Assembly: GCF_036346855.1 (NCBI RefSeq)
Contig: NZ_CP107843.1
Location: 28,761-92,760, forward strand
Length of the DNA: 64,000 bases
Source of the DNA: Streptomyces europaeiscabiei
GTDB taxonomy: Bacteria; Actinomycetota; Actinomycetes; Streptomycetales; Streptomycetaceae
Direction of reading: 5' to 3'
In this document: one piece after another, positions 7,540 through 15,373 of the stretch
Layout of the letters: each line of letters starts with the position of its first letter
Position numbering within the stretch: position 1 is the first letter of the stretch
Made by a program: the position numbers and the translations under genes
Notes under the pieces: model-generated
Told to the model about the DNA's origin: nothing
The model's database searches: none
The model's input: only the letters and a program-made list of their open reading frames with translations

Positions 7540-7974
7540 ATGAAGCGCACCGCCACCCAGACCACCACCCGGACCCTCGCCGACCTCTACCGCGCCATCG
7601 ACCGCCAGCACGCCGTCACCATCACCTACACCGACCGCGACGGCACCACGAAGATCCGCACGATCGAGCCGTTCGAGATCAGCACCACCAAGAACGGCGG
7701 CATCCGCGTCCACGCCATGTGCCGCCTCGCCTACTTCGAGGACCCCACCGACGCCGAGCGCGGCTTCAACCTCGAGAGCATCAGCGAGTACACCGTCCAC
7801 CGCATGGCGTTCGTCCTCACCCGCCCCGAGCCCACCGTCTACGAGCGCCCCGCCCCCGCCCCGGCCGACGACGCGGACGCCCTGTTCTTCTACGAGCTGG
7901 CCCGCGACCAGGACGACGCCGACTACCGCCCCCGGGTGAAGCTCACCCAGGCCCAGACCGACCTCGCCGCCTGA
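7540..7974 (+). CDS. WYL-domain protein (144 aa)
   Basis: Residues 10-90 match the WYL build: an N-terminal helix AIDRQHAVTITYTDRDG, a strand pair IRTIEPFEI, and the GGIRVHAMCRL segment with the following RGFNLESISEYTV. WYL domains are beta-barrel ligand sensors often attached to HTH regulators or found in defence and recombination loci. Here the domain stands alone with an acidic C-terminal tail (DDADALFFYELARDQDD). A weak GGGG ribosome site precedes the ATG. It is the first gene behind a good promoter and ends just before a strong terminator, so it forms its own transcription unit. Probably regulatory. Confidence 0.75.
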   Translation: MKRTATQTTTRTLADLYRAIDRQHAVTITYTDRDGTTKIRTIEPFEISTTKNGGIRVHAMCRLAYFEDPTDAERGFNLESISEYTVHRMAFVLTRPEPTVYERPAPAPADDADALFFYELARDQDDADYRPRVKLTQAQTDLAA

Positions 7975-7991
7975 CGAAAGGGGATACAACG

Positions 7992-8025
7992 AAGGCCACC
8001 ACCCCGCACCGGGGTTGGTGGCCTT
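7992..8025 (+). terminator. Strong hairpin terminator after the WYL gene
   Basis: AAGGCCACCACCCCG at 7992-8006 pairs with GGGGTTGGTGGCCTT at 8011-8025 around a tetraloop, an almost uninterrupted stem, followed by TAC. It closes the WYL transcription unit. The T-run is short, as is usual in Streptomyces. Confidence 0.75.
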
Positions 8026-8108
8026 TACATACTGATCGCGCACGCGCAGCGTAGCGAATCAACTCGTCACGCCGCTACCGGTCTTCACGACCTGGGAGAA
8101 TCCGCCAC

Positions 8109-8309
8109 ATGGCCGACCGTCAGGAATCGCTCCTCGACCCGCCGCCCGGCTCGCGCCGGCGCCGCTGGTGCCGGGGCCTGGGATGCGGGCGTGAACTGAC
8201 CGACCCGGTCTCCCGGATGCGCGGCTACGGCCCCGAGTGCGACCCCGAACCCCGCACCGGCCCCGGCCGCGAGCACGACGTCGACCAGGACACGCTCCCC
8301 GGACTCTGA
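8109..8309 (+). CDS. DUF6011-type small zinc-binding protein (66 aa)
   Basis: The pattern WCRGLGCGRELTDPVSRMRG followed by YGPEC is the DUF6011 signature: a cysteine pair, ELTDP, a conserved Arg and a C-terminal GPEC. These small proteins are typical of Streptomyces phages and plasmids; the family function is unknown and zinc binding is presumed from the Cys spacing. ATG has GGGAG upstream. The C-terminus is polar and acidic. Confidence 0.75.
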   Translation: MADRQESLLDPPPGSRRRRWCRGLGCGRELTDPVSRMRGYGPECDPEPRTGPGREHDVDQDTLPGL

Positions 8310-8336
8310 CCGGGTGTCACTCTGCTGGGCTACGGT

Positions 8337-8350
8337 GGTGGTGTACCACC
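8337..8350. promoter_or_regulatory. Inverted repeat GGTGGT-GT-ACCACC in the 8310-8543 spacer
   Basis: A 6-bp inverted repeat with a 2-nt spacer lies about 200 bp upstream of the 520-aa gene, in an otherwise gene-free 234-bp spacer. It could be an operator. No convincing -35/-10 pair is seen next to it. Confidence 0.3.
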
Positions 8351-8543
8351 CGGCCAGCCGCGTACTGCCGGTCGCCGCTCAGCCCGCGCCCACGCTGCGG
8401 GCAGCCCCGAGACGGGGGCGGCCAAGGTCTCCAGGGGCCCGCGTAGCTGATCACGGGTTCCCCCTGATGCGCTGTTCGTTCTTCTTCCGTGGCCCCTGAC
8501 GTACGGCCGGAGGAGCGTGGGTCCTGTCCGGCTGGGAGACGTC

Positions 8544-10106
8544 ATGCCGAAGAAGCAGCCCACCGCCGCGAAGCGGGCCCGTGCCGCAGTCCGGTCCGGC
8601 GCCAAGTACACCGCCGCCCTCCGCGAAGCGGGTGGCCACCGCCTCCCGCCCCACATCGACCTCTTCGACGACCAGGCGCTGCCCGAGGACGAGCGCATCG
8701 TCGTCGACTGCCTCCGGGCACTCGTGGCCGAGGGCGCCCCGCTGCCGGTACGCATCGCCGAGCCCACCGACCCGGAGGTCGTCCAGGCGCGGGCGCGGGC
8801 CGAGGGCAACGGCATCCGCCCGCAGTGGCGGCGGTGGGCGTCGGTCCATGCCTGCGTCGACGGCTACCTACTGCGCGAGACCCAGTACGGGCCGAGCCGC
8901 TCCGGATACACCCAGGCCGACCGCGGGCCCCGCGTGCCGGTGCCGGTGCGTGCGGCCGACGGGACCGTGACCGTGGTGGCGATGCCCGAGTGGGCGTGGC
9001 TGCACGAGGGCCGGTGGATCTGGGCTCACACCGGCTGGCCGGTGGATTCGCCCGGCCGGATCGTGGACCCGCCACAGAGGTTCTCGCCAGCGCCGGGGCT
9101 GCGCTGGCAGGTCGCGGTCTGGCTCGACCTGGGGGACGGGAAGGGGAAGGTGCTGGGCGAGGACTACGGCGGCGGCACCTCGGACTGGCAGACCGTCGGC
9201 TGGTGCGCCAGCCGGGACGACGCCCGCCAGATCGCCCGCGCGTACACCGCGCACCGGGGCAACTACTCCCGTGCCGACGTGGTGGAGCACGGGACCGACA
9301 ACGGCGTCGTCTCCCTCACCGTGGACACCTACCTCCCGGCGCCGGACGCCCCCGAGCGCCCGCGCCCCACCACCGCTCCGGGCCCGCGGCCTGCCTCCCC
9401 GGACAGGTCCGAGATCCCCGAGCCCGCCTGGTACCAGCGGAAGGACAATCCGCCGAACTCGTCGCTGGTCGTGTGGACCGGCACCGACTGGCGCACGTTG
9501 GTGTGGACCGACTGGCAGACCTCGAACATCGCGGCCGTTCTCGGCATCGGGGCCGGCGGACCGTACGAGTGGGCGGAGTCGTGGGGGCCGCGCCACCCCG
9601 ACCGGGACATGCACGACTGGACGCAGGAGGGCCGCGAGCTGCGCTCTCGGTACCCGGAGCCCACCTATCAGGAGCGCACGAAGCGGATCGATGGCATGCG
9701 CCGGGCCCGGGAGGATGCCATCGTGTCCGCCCTCGCCGACCGAGGTGGTCTCACCCGGGATCAGGCCGTCGCCCGCCTGGCCGAGGGCGGCGAGGAGTAC
9801 CGCCACGTCCTGGACGTCGGACAGGCCGTCATCTCCCGCGCCCTGCACACCGCTCGCCGTGCCCTGCCCGAGGGCCCGGAGCGTACGGCGGTCCGTCACG
9901 CCCTGGACGACCTCATGGATCGTCACCTCCTGCCTGCCGACCCAGAGCACATCGCAGGCGAGCAGCTGGACAGTGAGGTAGAGGCCATCCGCGCGCCCGC
10001 CGAGACCGCCTGGTGCCGTCGGGCGGTCGCCGAGTACATCGCCCCGGCGCCCGATCCGGTGGCGGCCGGCGTCGACGGGTTCCGCCCCCGGGACACGCGG
10101 CCGTGA
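8544..10106 (+). CDS. Large hypothetical protein (520 aa)
   Basis: ATG at 8544 follows GGGAG (spacing 5) and is preferred over the frame start at 8517. The N-terminus is basic (MPKKQPTAAKRARAAVRSG). The middle has Trp-rich strands (WRRWASVHACVDGYL; MPEWAWLHEGRWIW; LRWQVAVWLDLGDG) and GWCASRDDARQIARAYTAHR. A Pro-rich linker near residues 280-300 separates a C-terminal part with NPPNSSLVVWTGTDWRTLVW and predicted helices. No membrane segment, no known catalytic motif. I do not recognise a family. It may be an accessory or early element gene. Confidence 0.65.
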   Translation: MPKKQPTAAKRARAAVRSGAKYTAALREAGGHRLPPHIDLFDDQALPEDERIVVDCLRALVAEGAPLPVRIAEPTDPEVVQARARAEGNGIRPQWRRWASVHACVDGYLLRETQYGPSRSGYTQADRGPRVPVPVRAADGTVTVVAMPEWAWLHEGRWIWAHTGWPVDSPGRIVDPPQRFSPAPGLRWQVAVWLDLGDGKGKVLGEDYGGGTSDWQTVGWCASRDDARQIARAYTAHRGNYSRADVVEHGTDNGVVSLTVDTYLPAPDAPERPRPTTAPGPRPASPDRSEIPEPAWYQRKDNPPNSSLVVWTGTDWRTLVWTDWQTSNIAAVLGIGAGGPYEWAESWGPRHPDRDMHDWTQEGRELRSRYPEPTYQERTKRIDGMRRAREDAIVSALADRGGLTRDQAVARLAEGGEEYRHVLDVGQAVISRALHTARRALPEGPERTAVRHALDDLMDRHLLPADPEHIAGEQLDSEVEAIRAPAETAWCRRAVAEYIAPAPDPVAAGVDGFRPRDTRP

Positions 10107-10377
10107 GCTGAAAGCGTGCCAGGGGAACGTCTTGCCCGCGCGGCCGTAGGTTGTGTTCCACGCGCTCCGCCGGGCGTATCGATGGGAGGGGGAGACCCCG
10201 CTTTTCCCCTCCCACCAGGGTTTTTACGAACCTTCGGCCCCTCCCCACCAAGGGCCGGGTCGCGCGCAAGACCCGCACCCTTCCACACCGCCCCGCACCA
10301 CGACCAGGCAGTTGGAGGGAGATCCGAAGGTTCGTTAAAACTTGATCTCTTGTGCGGAACGGGCACCATAAAGGTCC
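10107..10377. other. Structured non-coding region before the recombinase-like gene
   Basis: This 271-bp gap has no supportable gene. It holds a hairpin GGGAGGGG/CCCCTCCC (about 10184-10213) and the 18-bp inverted repeats described separately. The stretch after the right arm is locally A/T-rich compared with the surroundings. Confidence 0.5.
10220..10341. repeat. 18-bp inverted repeat pair, possible recombinase or regulator binding sites
   Basis: GTTTTTACGAACCTTCGG at 10220-10237 and its inverse at 10324-10341 (read in reverse, GTTTTAACGAACCTTCGG) agree at 17 of 18 positions. The spacer is 86 bp. They lie 37 bp upstream of the tyrosine-recombinase-like gene. Long, well-conserved arms of this kind are typical of recombinase or resolvase core sites or of paired operators. 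Confidence 0.7.
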
Positions 10378-11241
10378 ATGGACCCTCGCACCCTGCTCGA
10401 TGACTGGCTCGCCTCGAGCGCACTGCGCCCCTCCACCCGGGCCGCCTACCGCCAGGAAATCGTCTCCTGGCTCACCTGGTGCGAGACCACCGGCACCGAT
10501 CCCTACACGATCGGGCCCGAGCACGTCGCCCGCTGGGCCGAGGACCGCTACCTCGCCCCCCACCTCGACGGCCGGCCCTTCAACGGACCCGACGCCCTCG
10601 CCTACCTCGCCGAGACCAGCCCCGAGGCCGCGGCCTCCCACGACCGCCGTATCACCGCGCTCACCCAGTACTACCTGGCCGCCGCGCAGCGCGGGGCGAT
10701 CCGCCTCGCCCCCGACCTCGGGGTCCTGCGCTCCGGCGTCGACCGTGTGCCCGACCAGCCGCAGAAGCTCACCGCCCGTGAGCGGGCCGTGTTCCTCACC
10801 GCCGTCGGCTCCTGGGGCCCCGAACAGGCCCGCAACTACCTGCGCGACCGCCTCATCGCCTACCTCCTCCTCGAGCGCCTGCGCCCCGCCGAGGTCACCC
10901 GCGTCGACATGCGCCACCTCTACGAACAGCCCGACATGAGCTTCGAAGTCCGGGCGCCCGACGACTTCGAGAACGTCGGCAAGAAGTTCACCCTCGACCC
11001 GCTCACCGGCGCCGCGGTGAAGGCCTACCTCCCCCTGCGGGAGAAGCTCCGCCCCCGGCCCGGCGTCCACACCCTCATCATCGGCGAGGGCGGCAAACCG
11101 ATCGTCTCCCGCTACCCCAACATGCTCATCCGCAACATCGCCGCCACCCACCCCCTCCTCGCCGACCGCCACCCCCCGGTCACCGCCGACACCGTCGCCC
11201 ACACCGGCCTCTGGGACGAACCCGCCCCCGACAACCGGTGA
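10378..11241 (+). CDS. Tyrosine-recombinase-like protein lacking the catalytic tyrosine (287 aa)
   Basis: Residues 1-115 resemble a SAM-like core-binding domain (RPSTRAAYRQEIVSWLTWCE ... RRITALTQYYLAAAQRG). Residues 125-277 resemble the catalytic domain: LLLERLRPAEVTRVDMRHL carries the box-I Arg (about R169), followed by KKFTLDPLTGAAVKAYL with a possible catalytic Lys and a VTADTVAHTG segment in the place of box II. The HxxR arginine, the later His and the tyrosine are missing, and the chain stops where they should follow. It is either a truncated recombinase, a DNA-binding-only partner, or a divergent relative. ATG has AAAGGTCC upstream and an 18-bp inverted repeat nearby. Confidence 0.6.
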   Translation: MDPRTLLDDWLASSALRPSTRAAYRQEIVSWLTWCETTGTDPYTIGPEHVARWAEDRYLAPHLDGRPFNGPDALAYLAETSPEAAASHDRRITALTQYYLAAAQRGAIRLAPDLGVLRSGVDRVPDQPQKLTARERAVFLTAVGSWGPEQARNYLRDRLIAYLLLERLRPAEVTRVDMRHLYEQPDMSFEVRAPDDFENVGKKFTLDPLTGAAVKAYLPLREKLRPRPGVHTLIIGEGGKPIVSRYPNMLIRNIAATHPLLADRHPPVTADTVAHTGLWDEPAPDNR

Positions 11242-11250
11242 AAACCGGTG
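11231..11250 (+). repeat. Short direct repeat AACCGGTG at a stop codon
   Basis: AACCGGTG occurs twice within 20 bp, across the stop of the recombinase-like gene and 30 bp before the PIN gene. Small and possibly chance. Confidence 0.25.
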
Positions 11251-11283
11251 TGAAGAACGCATCTGCGCTGCCAGGATCACCGC

Positions 11284-12240
11284 ATGCTCATCACACCGCG
11301 CCCCGGCGCAGACCGTAAGAACATCCGCCAGGTACTCAGCGGCGTCCACACCACGGCCCTGAACCTGCAGCGGCCGTACGACAGCGCCTTTCAGGGGCTG
11401 CTGACGTATCTGGAATGGGCCACGGAGTCCGCGCGGATGCTGCGCTCCCAGATCAGCGACCGGGACCTCGGCCAGCTGGTGTTCACCGATCGCTACCGGG
11501 CCCTGCTGGGCAGCTGCGGCACGCTCGCCGGCTCGGCTCAGGAGCGCCTCGTGAACGGTCTGGTGCAACTGGAGGTGGCCGAACGCATCGAGGCCCTCGA
11601 GGCGGCAGTCGCCGCGCTGGACACCCAGATCGGCCGGTGGAGCCAGCAGCAGGAGAAGTTCGTCGTCGCCGACTCCAGCTTCTACATCCAGAACGCCGTC
11701 AAGCTGGCCGACGCCGACCTGCACGAGATCCTCGGCGTTCCGCGCTGGCAGTACGTGCGCCTGCTGTTCCCGATCGTGGTGGTCGACGAACTGGACGACC
11801 TCAAGGACGCCAGCAAGAACCGGGCCCGCTGGCGCGCCGCCCACACCCTCGGACGCCTCGACGAAGTCCTCGACGGCGGCACCCACGGGATCCTGCACGA
11901 GGGAGTGCACACTGTCGCCGACGGCGAGACCCGCGGCAGGGTCAACGTGGAGATCGTCCTCGACCCGCCCGGCCACGTGCGCCTGGACCGCCCCGACGTA
12001 GAGATCATCGACCGGACGGTGGCCATCCAGGGCCTGGCCGGCCGCGAGGTACGGCTGCTGACGTGCGATACGAGCCAGCACACCCGGGGCCGGAACGCCG
12101 GGCTGAAGGTGACCAAGATCGCGACGAAGGACCCCGGCCCGGAGCCGGACTGGGAGGAGCAGAAGAAGCCGGGCACCGGCCTGCGCGCGCAGCGGCGCCA
12201 GCGGCAAGCGGAGGCGTCTGAAGGGTCGGACGGGCGTTAG
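11284..12240 (+). CDS. PIN-domain protein, probable RNase (318 aa)
   Basis: The C-terminal half has the PIN layout: VVADSSFYIQNA (first Asp), VVVDELDDLKD (acidic pair, with the nearby basic KNRARWRA), and IIDRTVAIQG and VRLLTCDTSQHTRG (third acidic site and distal Asp). PIN domains are Mg/Mn-dependent RNases, found in VapC toxins and PhoH-type proteins. The N-terminal 120 residues are helical (LEWATESARMLRSQISDRDL) and may be regulatory. At 318 aa it is much longer than VapC, and no antitoxin-sized gene is directly upstream. ATG with AGGAT upstream. Its stop overlaps the stop of the convergent integrase gene. Confidence 0.75.
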   Translation: MLITPRPGADRKNIRQVLSGVHTTALNLQRPYDSAFQGLLTYLEWATESARMLRSQISDRDLGQLVFTDRYRALLGSCGTLAGSAQERLVNGLVQLEVAERIEALEAAVAALDTQIGRWSQQQEKFVVADSSFYIQNAVKLADADLHEILGVPRWQYVRLLFPIVVVDELDDLKDASKNRARWRAAHTLGRLDEVLDGGTHGILHEGVHTVADGETRGRVNVEIVLDPPGHVRLDRPDVEIIDRTVAIQGLAGREVRLLTCDTSQHTRGRNAGLKVTKIATKDPGPEPDWEEQKKPGTGLRAQRRQRQAEASEGSDGR

Positions 12241-13334
12241 CCAGTGAGCAGAAACCTGTCGACCAAGTGGTCGTACACGGCGACGGCGGACGCGGCGTGC
12301 CGGGCCTTCAGCGCGGCGTCGTCGCGGCGGCGGATGTAGCGCAGGGTGGTCTCGATCGCGGCGTGGTCGGCGTACTTCTGGATCTCGTCCGGGTGGACGT
12401 TCGCGTCGTGCATGTGAGTGAGCTTGGAGGCGCGCAGCACGTGCGGGGTGAGGTCGCGGCCCGGGAGGACGCCGGCGTGGCGGCCGAGGCGGGTGAGGAG
12501 CCGGTCGATGGCGTGGCGGTCCATGGGCCGGTCGTGGTCGTCCAGGAGCAGCGGGCCGCCGGTGCGTCCTTCGATAGCCACGTCGATGAGGCTGCACAGT
12601 CGTTCCGGGAGCGGCCAGACGCGTCCCTTGCCGCCCTTGCGGCGCAGGTCCAGGGTGCGCTGCCCGCCAGCCTCTTTCAGGTGGTGCAGCTGGGCGGTGA
12701 CGGCTTCGGAGACGCGGCCGGCGAGCGTGTAGAGGAGGACGGGGACCAGGGCCTCGCGGGCGGTGGCGGCGGCGTTGACGACGGCCTGGAACTCGGGGAC
12801 TTCGAGGATCGGCGTGGCGGTGGTCTCGTCACGCGGGTCGACCTTGGGCCGGTCGTGCTTGGTGACCGGGGAGGCGATGGGCTGCTTGGTCTTCCAGGCC
12901 GCGTACTCGGTGAGGGCGGTGAGGACGGACAGCCGTCGGTTGATGGTGCGCGGCGCGCGGCCGGCGGCCTTCTGGGTTTTGGTCCAGGTCTCGATGATGC
13001 CGGGGGTGATGGCGCCGACGAACAGTCGCTCGTGCCCGCCCAACTCCCGTGCCACGGCGGCCCAGAGGCGGAGGTCATCGGCGTACGCCTGCTTGGACTT
13101 CACCGCGGGGACCGCTTCGGAACCGAGCCAGGAGGTGACGAGGAGGAAGGTGTCGCGGTCAAGGCATTCGGCGAGGAGCTCGAGCCGGTGGCGGCGTTCG
13201 CCGAGGCGCCGGTTGACCGGGTCGCGGGGGGCAACGGTGCCGAGGACGTCGCGGAGCCAGAACAGGGCGTCCTGAGCGGCGCCCGGGCGGTCGAGTTCGG
13301 CGGTGGGTCTGGGGGTGATGGTGTGCTGGGTCAT
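12237..13334 (-). CDS. int: Tyrosine recombinase/integrase (365 aa)
   Basis: All catalytic landmarks are present: R207 in TLAGRVSEAV, a likely Lys in RRKGGKGRVW (about 236), H298 and R301 in HVLRASK, H324 in YADHAAIETT and Y333 in TLRYI. The N-terminal part (75-150) fits the SAM-like core-binding domain. Such enzymes integrate, excise or resolve element DNA at specific sites. The ATG at 13332-13334 overlaps the preceding small gene by one base. The stop overlaps the convergent PIN gene by three to four bases. No attP with a tRNA end could be recognised next to it, so it may instead resolve multimers of a plasmid; both are possible. Confidence 0.85.
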   Translation of the reverse strand: MTQHTITPRPTAELDRPGAAQDALFWLRDVLGTVAPRDPVNRRLGERRHRLELLAECLDRDTFLLVTSWLGSEAVPAVKSKQAYADDLRLWAAVARELGGHERLFVGAITPGIIETWTKTQKAAGRAPRTINRRLSVLTALTEYAAWKTKQPIASPVTKHDRPKVDPRDETTATPILEVPEFQAVVNAAATAREALVPVLLYTLAGRVSEAVTAQLHHLKEAGGQRTLDLRRKGGKGRVWPLPERLCSLIDVAIEGRTGGPLLLDDHDRPMDRHAIDRLLTRLGRHAGVLPGRDLTPHVLRASKLTHMHDANVHPDEIQKYADHAAIETTLRYIRRRDDAALKARHAASAVAVYDHLVDRFLLTG

Positions 13335-13669
13335 CAGGTGCCCGCTCGATCGGTGCCCACGTCGTAGGCGAACAGGGCGAACTCGGGCAGGTAGTCCGGG
13401 TGGTCCTTCCACTCCTTGGCGATGGTGGCGAGTTCGCTCCAGGCGAAGGTCAGGACGAGGCCGATGGCGGTGGCCAGTTCCGGTTCGCCGCGGTCGGCGA
13501 GCGTACGTCGGGATCGGATATCGCCCACGACGCGACTCAGTGCGCGCAGCGATCGTGCCACGGGGTCCTTGTCGAAGTGGCGTGTGTGGTGTTCTCCGCT
13601 GAACTGCTCGTCGATGCGTGCGTCTACGAAGTCGGCGATGCGGTTGATGTGCTCTGCGGTGACGGCCAT
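13334..13669 (-). CDS. Small protein cotranslated with the integrase (111 aa)
   Basis: Start ATG at 13667-13669; stop overlaps the integrase ATG (TGATG). The protein is helical and charged (MAVTAEHINRIADFVDARID ... VARSLRALSRVVGDIRSRR ... FAWSELATIAKEWKDHPDY). Its place directly ahead of int is that of an excisionase or recombination-directionality factor, but no clear winged-helix Xis motif is visible. It looks more like a small accessory protein of actinobacterial elements. Confidence 0.6.
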   Translation of the reverse strand: MAVTAEHINRIADFVDARIDEQFSGEHHTRHFDKDPVARSLRALSRVVGDIRSRRTLADRGEPELATAIGLVLTFAWSELATIAKEWKDHPDYLPEFALFAYDVGTDRAGT

Positions 13670-13690
13670 GTGGATCACCCTAGCGCTTCT

Positions 13691-13708
13691 GCATAACACA
13701 CGTTATGC
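13691..13708. promoter_or_regulatory. Inverted repeat GCATAAC-4-GTTATGC upstream of the int operon
   Basis: Two perfect 7-bp arms are separated by ACAC, 22 bp upstream of the first gene of the leftward integrase operon. The A/T-rich arms stand out in this G/C-rich context. The position fits an operator or promoter element controlling integrase expression. Confidence 0.5.
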
Positions 13709-13744
13709 GCGTCCCCCAGGGCGATCCCCTGCCGGGCAGTGTCT

Positions 13745-13999
13745 TCAGCCAGCGGTGGCGGCGAACCAGCGGTGCAGCGCGGCCACATCGTCGTCAGTGC
13801 CATGGTCCATGGCGTACTTCATGACGACCAGCTGCATGATGCCTTCCACCTTGCCGTCCTCGTCCCAGGCTTCCAGCATCGTCTGCGCGGCGCTGGCCAG
13901 GTTCGGGTCCTGGATGGTTTCGGCGTGCGCAGCCGCATTGTGCAGAGCAGCGGCCGTGAGTAGTCGGCCGGTTGCCTCGTCGTCGGCGCTGCCTTCCAT
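13745..13999 (-). CDS. Small acidic helical protein A (84 aa), paralogue of the next
   Basis: ATG at 13997-13999 follows GGGGAGGG. The N-terminus (DDEATGRLLTAAALHNAAAHA) resembles that of the 85-aa gene upstream (DDEATAHLLVVAAFHEAAAK), indicating a tandem duplication. The C-terminus ends DDDVAALHRWFAATAG, matching the position of DQAALDRWIAEKTG in the paralogue. Function unknown. Confidence 0.65.
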   Translation of the reverse strand: MEGSADDEATGRLLTAAALHNAAAHAETIQDPNLASAAQTMLEAWDEDGKVEGIMQLVVMKYAMDHGTDDDVAALHRWFAATAG

Positions 14000-14073
14000 G
14001 GGCCCTCCCCGCGGTCCCTCGGCTGATGGAACATTATCTGGAGCCAGGCGGTCAGTTGCCCCGGCGCGGCAGG

Positions 14074-14331
14074 TCAGGGACCGGTCTTCTCCGCGATCCA
14101 CCGGTCCAGCGCGGCCTGATCCTCGAGGGACGCGTTCCTCTGGGCGTAGCCGCGGACCACGTCGTACAGGCGGCCCTGGAGGTCACCGAACTCGTCGAAG
14201 CGGCGGAGGACAGCCCGGGAGAACTCGCCGATGGAGACGTCGTCGTGCTCGTCGGCCTTGGCGGCGGCCTCGTGGAAGGCGGCCACCACGAGCAGGTGTG
14301 CGGTGGCTTCGTCGTCGGGACTCGCGTACAC
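14074..14331 (-). CDS. Small acidic helical protein B (85 aa), paralogue of the previous
   Basis: GTG start at 14329-14331 with AAGGGGG upstream. It shares the DDEAT-x2-LL N-terminus and the ALxRW C-terminus with the 84-aa gene that follows. Both are short, acidic and all-helical. This looks like a duplicated gene pair in the integrase-proximal accessory region; no known domain. Confidence 0.65.
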   Translation of the reverse strand: MYASPDDEATAHLLVVAAFHEAAAKADEHDDVSIGEFSRAVLRRFDEFGDLQGRLYDVVRGYAQRNASLEDQAALDRWIAEKTGP

Positions 14332-14349
14332 CGAGGAACCCCCTTGGCT

Positions 14350-14685
14350 TCAGGACCAGCTGTGGGCGCCCTCGTGACCGGCAGGTAGGAGGCAGAGTTC
14401 GGAGGCGTCGTGATTCTCGGTGTAGCACGTCGGTTCGTGCGTCCACTCGCGTGACTGGTCCGACCAGCGGAGCCACCAGTTCGTGATGCCGTCTGTCCCT
14501 CGGTCTTCAGACTGGGCGAGACCGACGTGCAGCCCGGCGTGGCCGGCCTCGAGTTCGCAGTCCAGAGGTGACTTGACCTCGTGTGCGGCGTTGGGCAGTT
14601 GCTCCAGGCGCTGCACCTCGTCCGCCGAGAACTCCACACCTTCCGTCATGCATTCCCGCATCGCATCCCCGATCGCCAGTGGCAT
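14350..14685 (-). CDS. Small protein with two C/GHxGxH metal-binding-like motifs (111 aa)
   Basis: Two copies of an actinobacterial Cys/His motif are visible: CELEAGHAGLHVG and CLLPAGHEGAHSW, each C-x4-GHxGxH. A Cys-His stretch (PTCYTENH) lies between them. These motifs suggest zinc binding. ATG at 14683-14685. The first residues include MRECMTEG, so an internal start is possible. It is the fourth gene of the leftward group that ends with the integrase. Confidence 0.6.
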   Translation of the reverse strand: MPLAIGDAMRECMTEGVEFSADEVQRLEQLPNAAHEVKSPLDCELEAGHAGLHVGLAQSEDRGTDGITNWWLRWSDQSREWTHEPTCYTENHDASELCLLPAGHEGAHSWS

Positions 14686-14725
14686 GTGAGCTTATCGGGA
14701 ACCAGAGCACCGTCATCCCCGCGAC

Positions 14726-14756
14726 GATCTACCAGTCCGGGACCAACTGGTAGATC
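14726..14756. promoter_or_regulatory. 11-bp perfect inverted repeat in the leader of the accessory genes
   Basis: GATCTACCAGT (14726-14736) and ACTGGTAGATC (14746-14756) are perfect inverted arms separated by CCGGGACCA. They lie 41 bp upstream of the 111-aa gene in the only gene-free stretch of this cluster. This is good operator material for a dimeric repressor, or a transcript hairpin. Confidence 0.6.
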
Positions 14757-14798
14757 CCTAGTAGTTCGAGGGAGTTCGATTCTTCGCCAGAAACGATC

Positions 14799-15299
14799 CT
14801 AAGCTCGGGGCCCTCTGCCGGGATCGCGAAGATTACGCATCATGGCGTCGTTGTTGATGCCCGGGGCCTGCCGTACGGCGCTCAGGACGACGTCGGGCAG
14901 ATCCTCCGGCCAGTCCTCGGGCTCGATCAGATGGTGCTCGCCTGCGAACCAGACCGTGGACAGCACTGCGGCGGCCACCCTCTGGTGCAGGTGCTCGCGC
15001 ATCCCGCCCTCGCGGCTGGTGATCCCGGCGGCTTGCTCGACCTGCTTGACCGACAGCCGGGCCAGTTCGGGGCGGAGAGCTCCACGGCCGGCTTGAACCA
15101 TTTTCAGGCCCTGGCGGGACCAGTGGTCCAGCAGCCGTTCGTACGTTTCCCAGTCCCGGCCGCCCGCTGCGACGTACTTCGACAGCATCGCCGCGATCTC
15201 CCCGGCCTCGGTGATGGTCTCGGTGAAGGACTGCAGGAGCAGCGCAGCCTGCTCGTCGGTCAGTTCGCCATCACGCTTGGGGCCTCGTTGCTCAGTCAC
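14799..15299 (-). CDS. Hypothetical helical protein (166 aa)
   Basis: GTG start at 15297-15299. The protein is helical (DEQAALLLQSFTETITEAGE; WETYERLLDHWSRQGLK) with a central LSVKQVEQAAGITSREGGMR that resembles a helix-turn-helix, and a C-terminal part LSAVRQAPGINNDAMMRNL. It may be a small regulator. Codon use is typical of the region. No family recognised. Confidence 0.58.
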   Translation of the reverse strand: MTEQRGPKRDGELTDEQAALLLQSFTETITEAGEIAAMLSKYVAAGGRDWETYERLLDHWSRQGLKMVQAGRGALRPELARLSVKQVEQAAGITSREGGMREHLHQRVAAAVLSTVWFAGEHHLIEPEDWPEDLPDVVLSAVRQAPGINNDAMMRNLRDPGRGPRA

Positions 15300-15373
15300 C
15301 CGCCCACCGTAGCGACGCCGGTCATACCGCGTCCGGTGAAGCGGCCACGTTCGCCCGAATCACGACTGGTGCA

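Noticed and set aside
10184..10341. Hairpins beside a recombinase-like gene as a telomere/protelomerase site
   Set aside because: Protelomerase sites are one long perfect palindrome and the enzyme needs its tyrosine; here the arms are 86 bp apart and the tyrosine is missing.
11284..12240. PIN protein as a VapC toxin of a toxin-antitoxin pair
   Set aside because: Twice the length of VapC and no antitoxin-sized gene next to it; a lone PIN RNase is the safer call.
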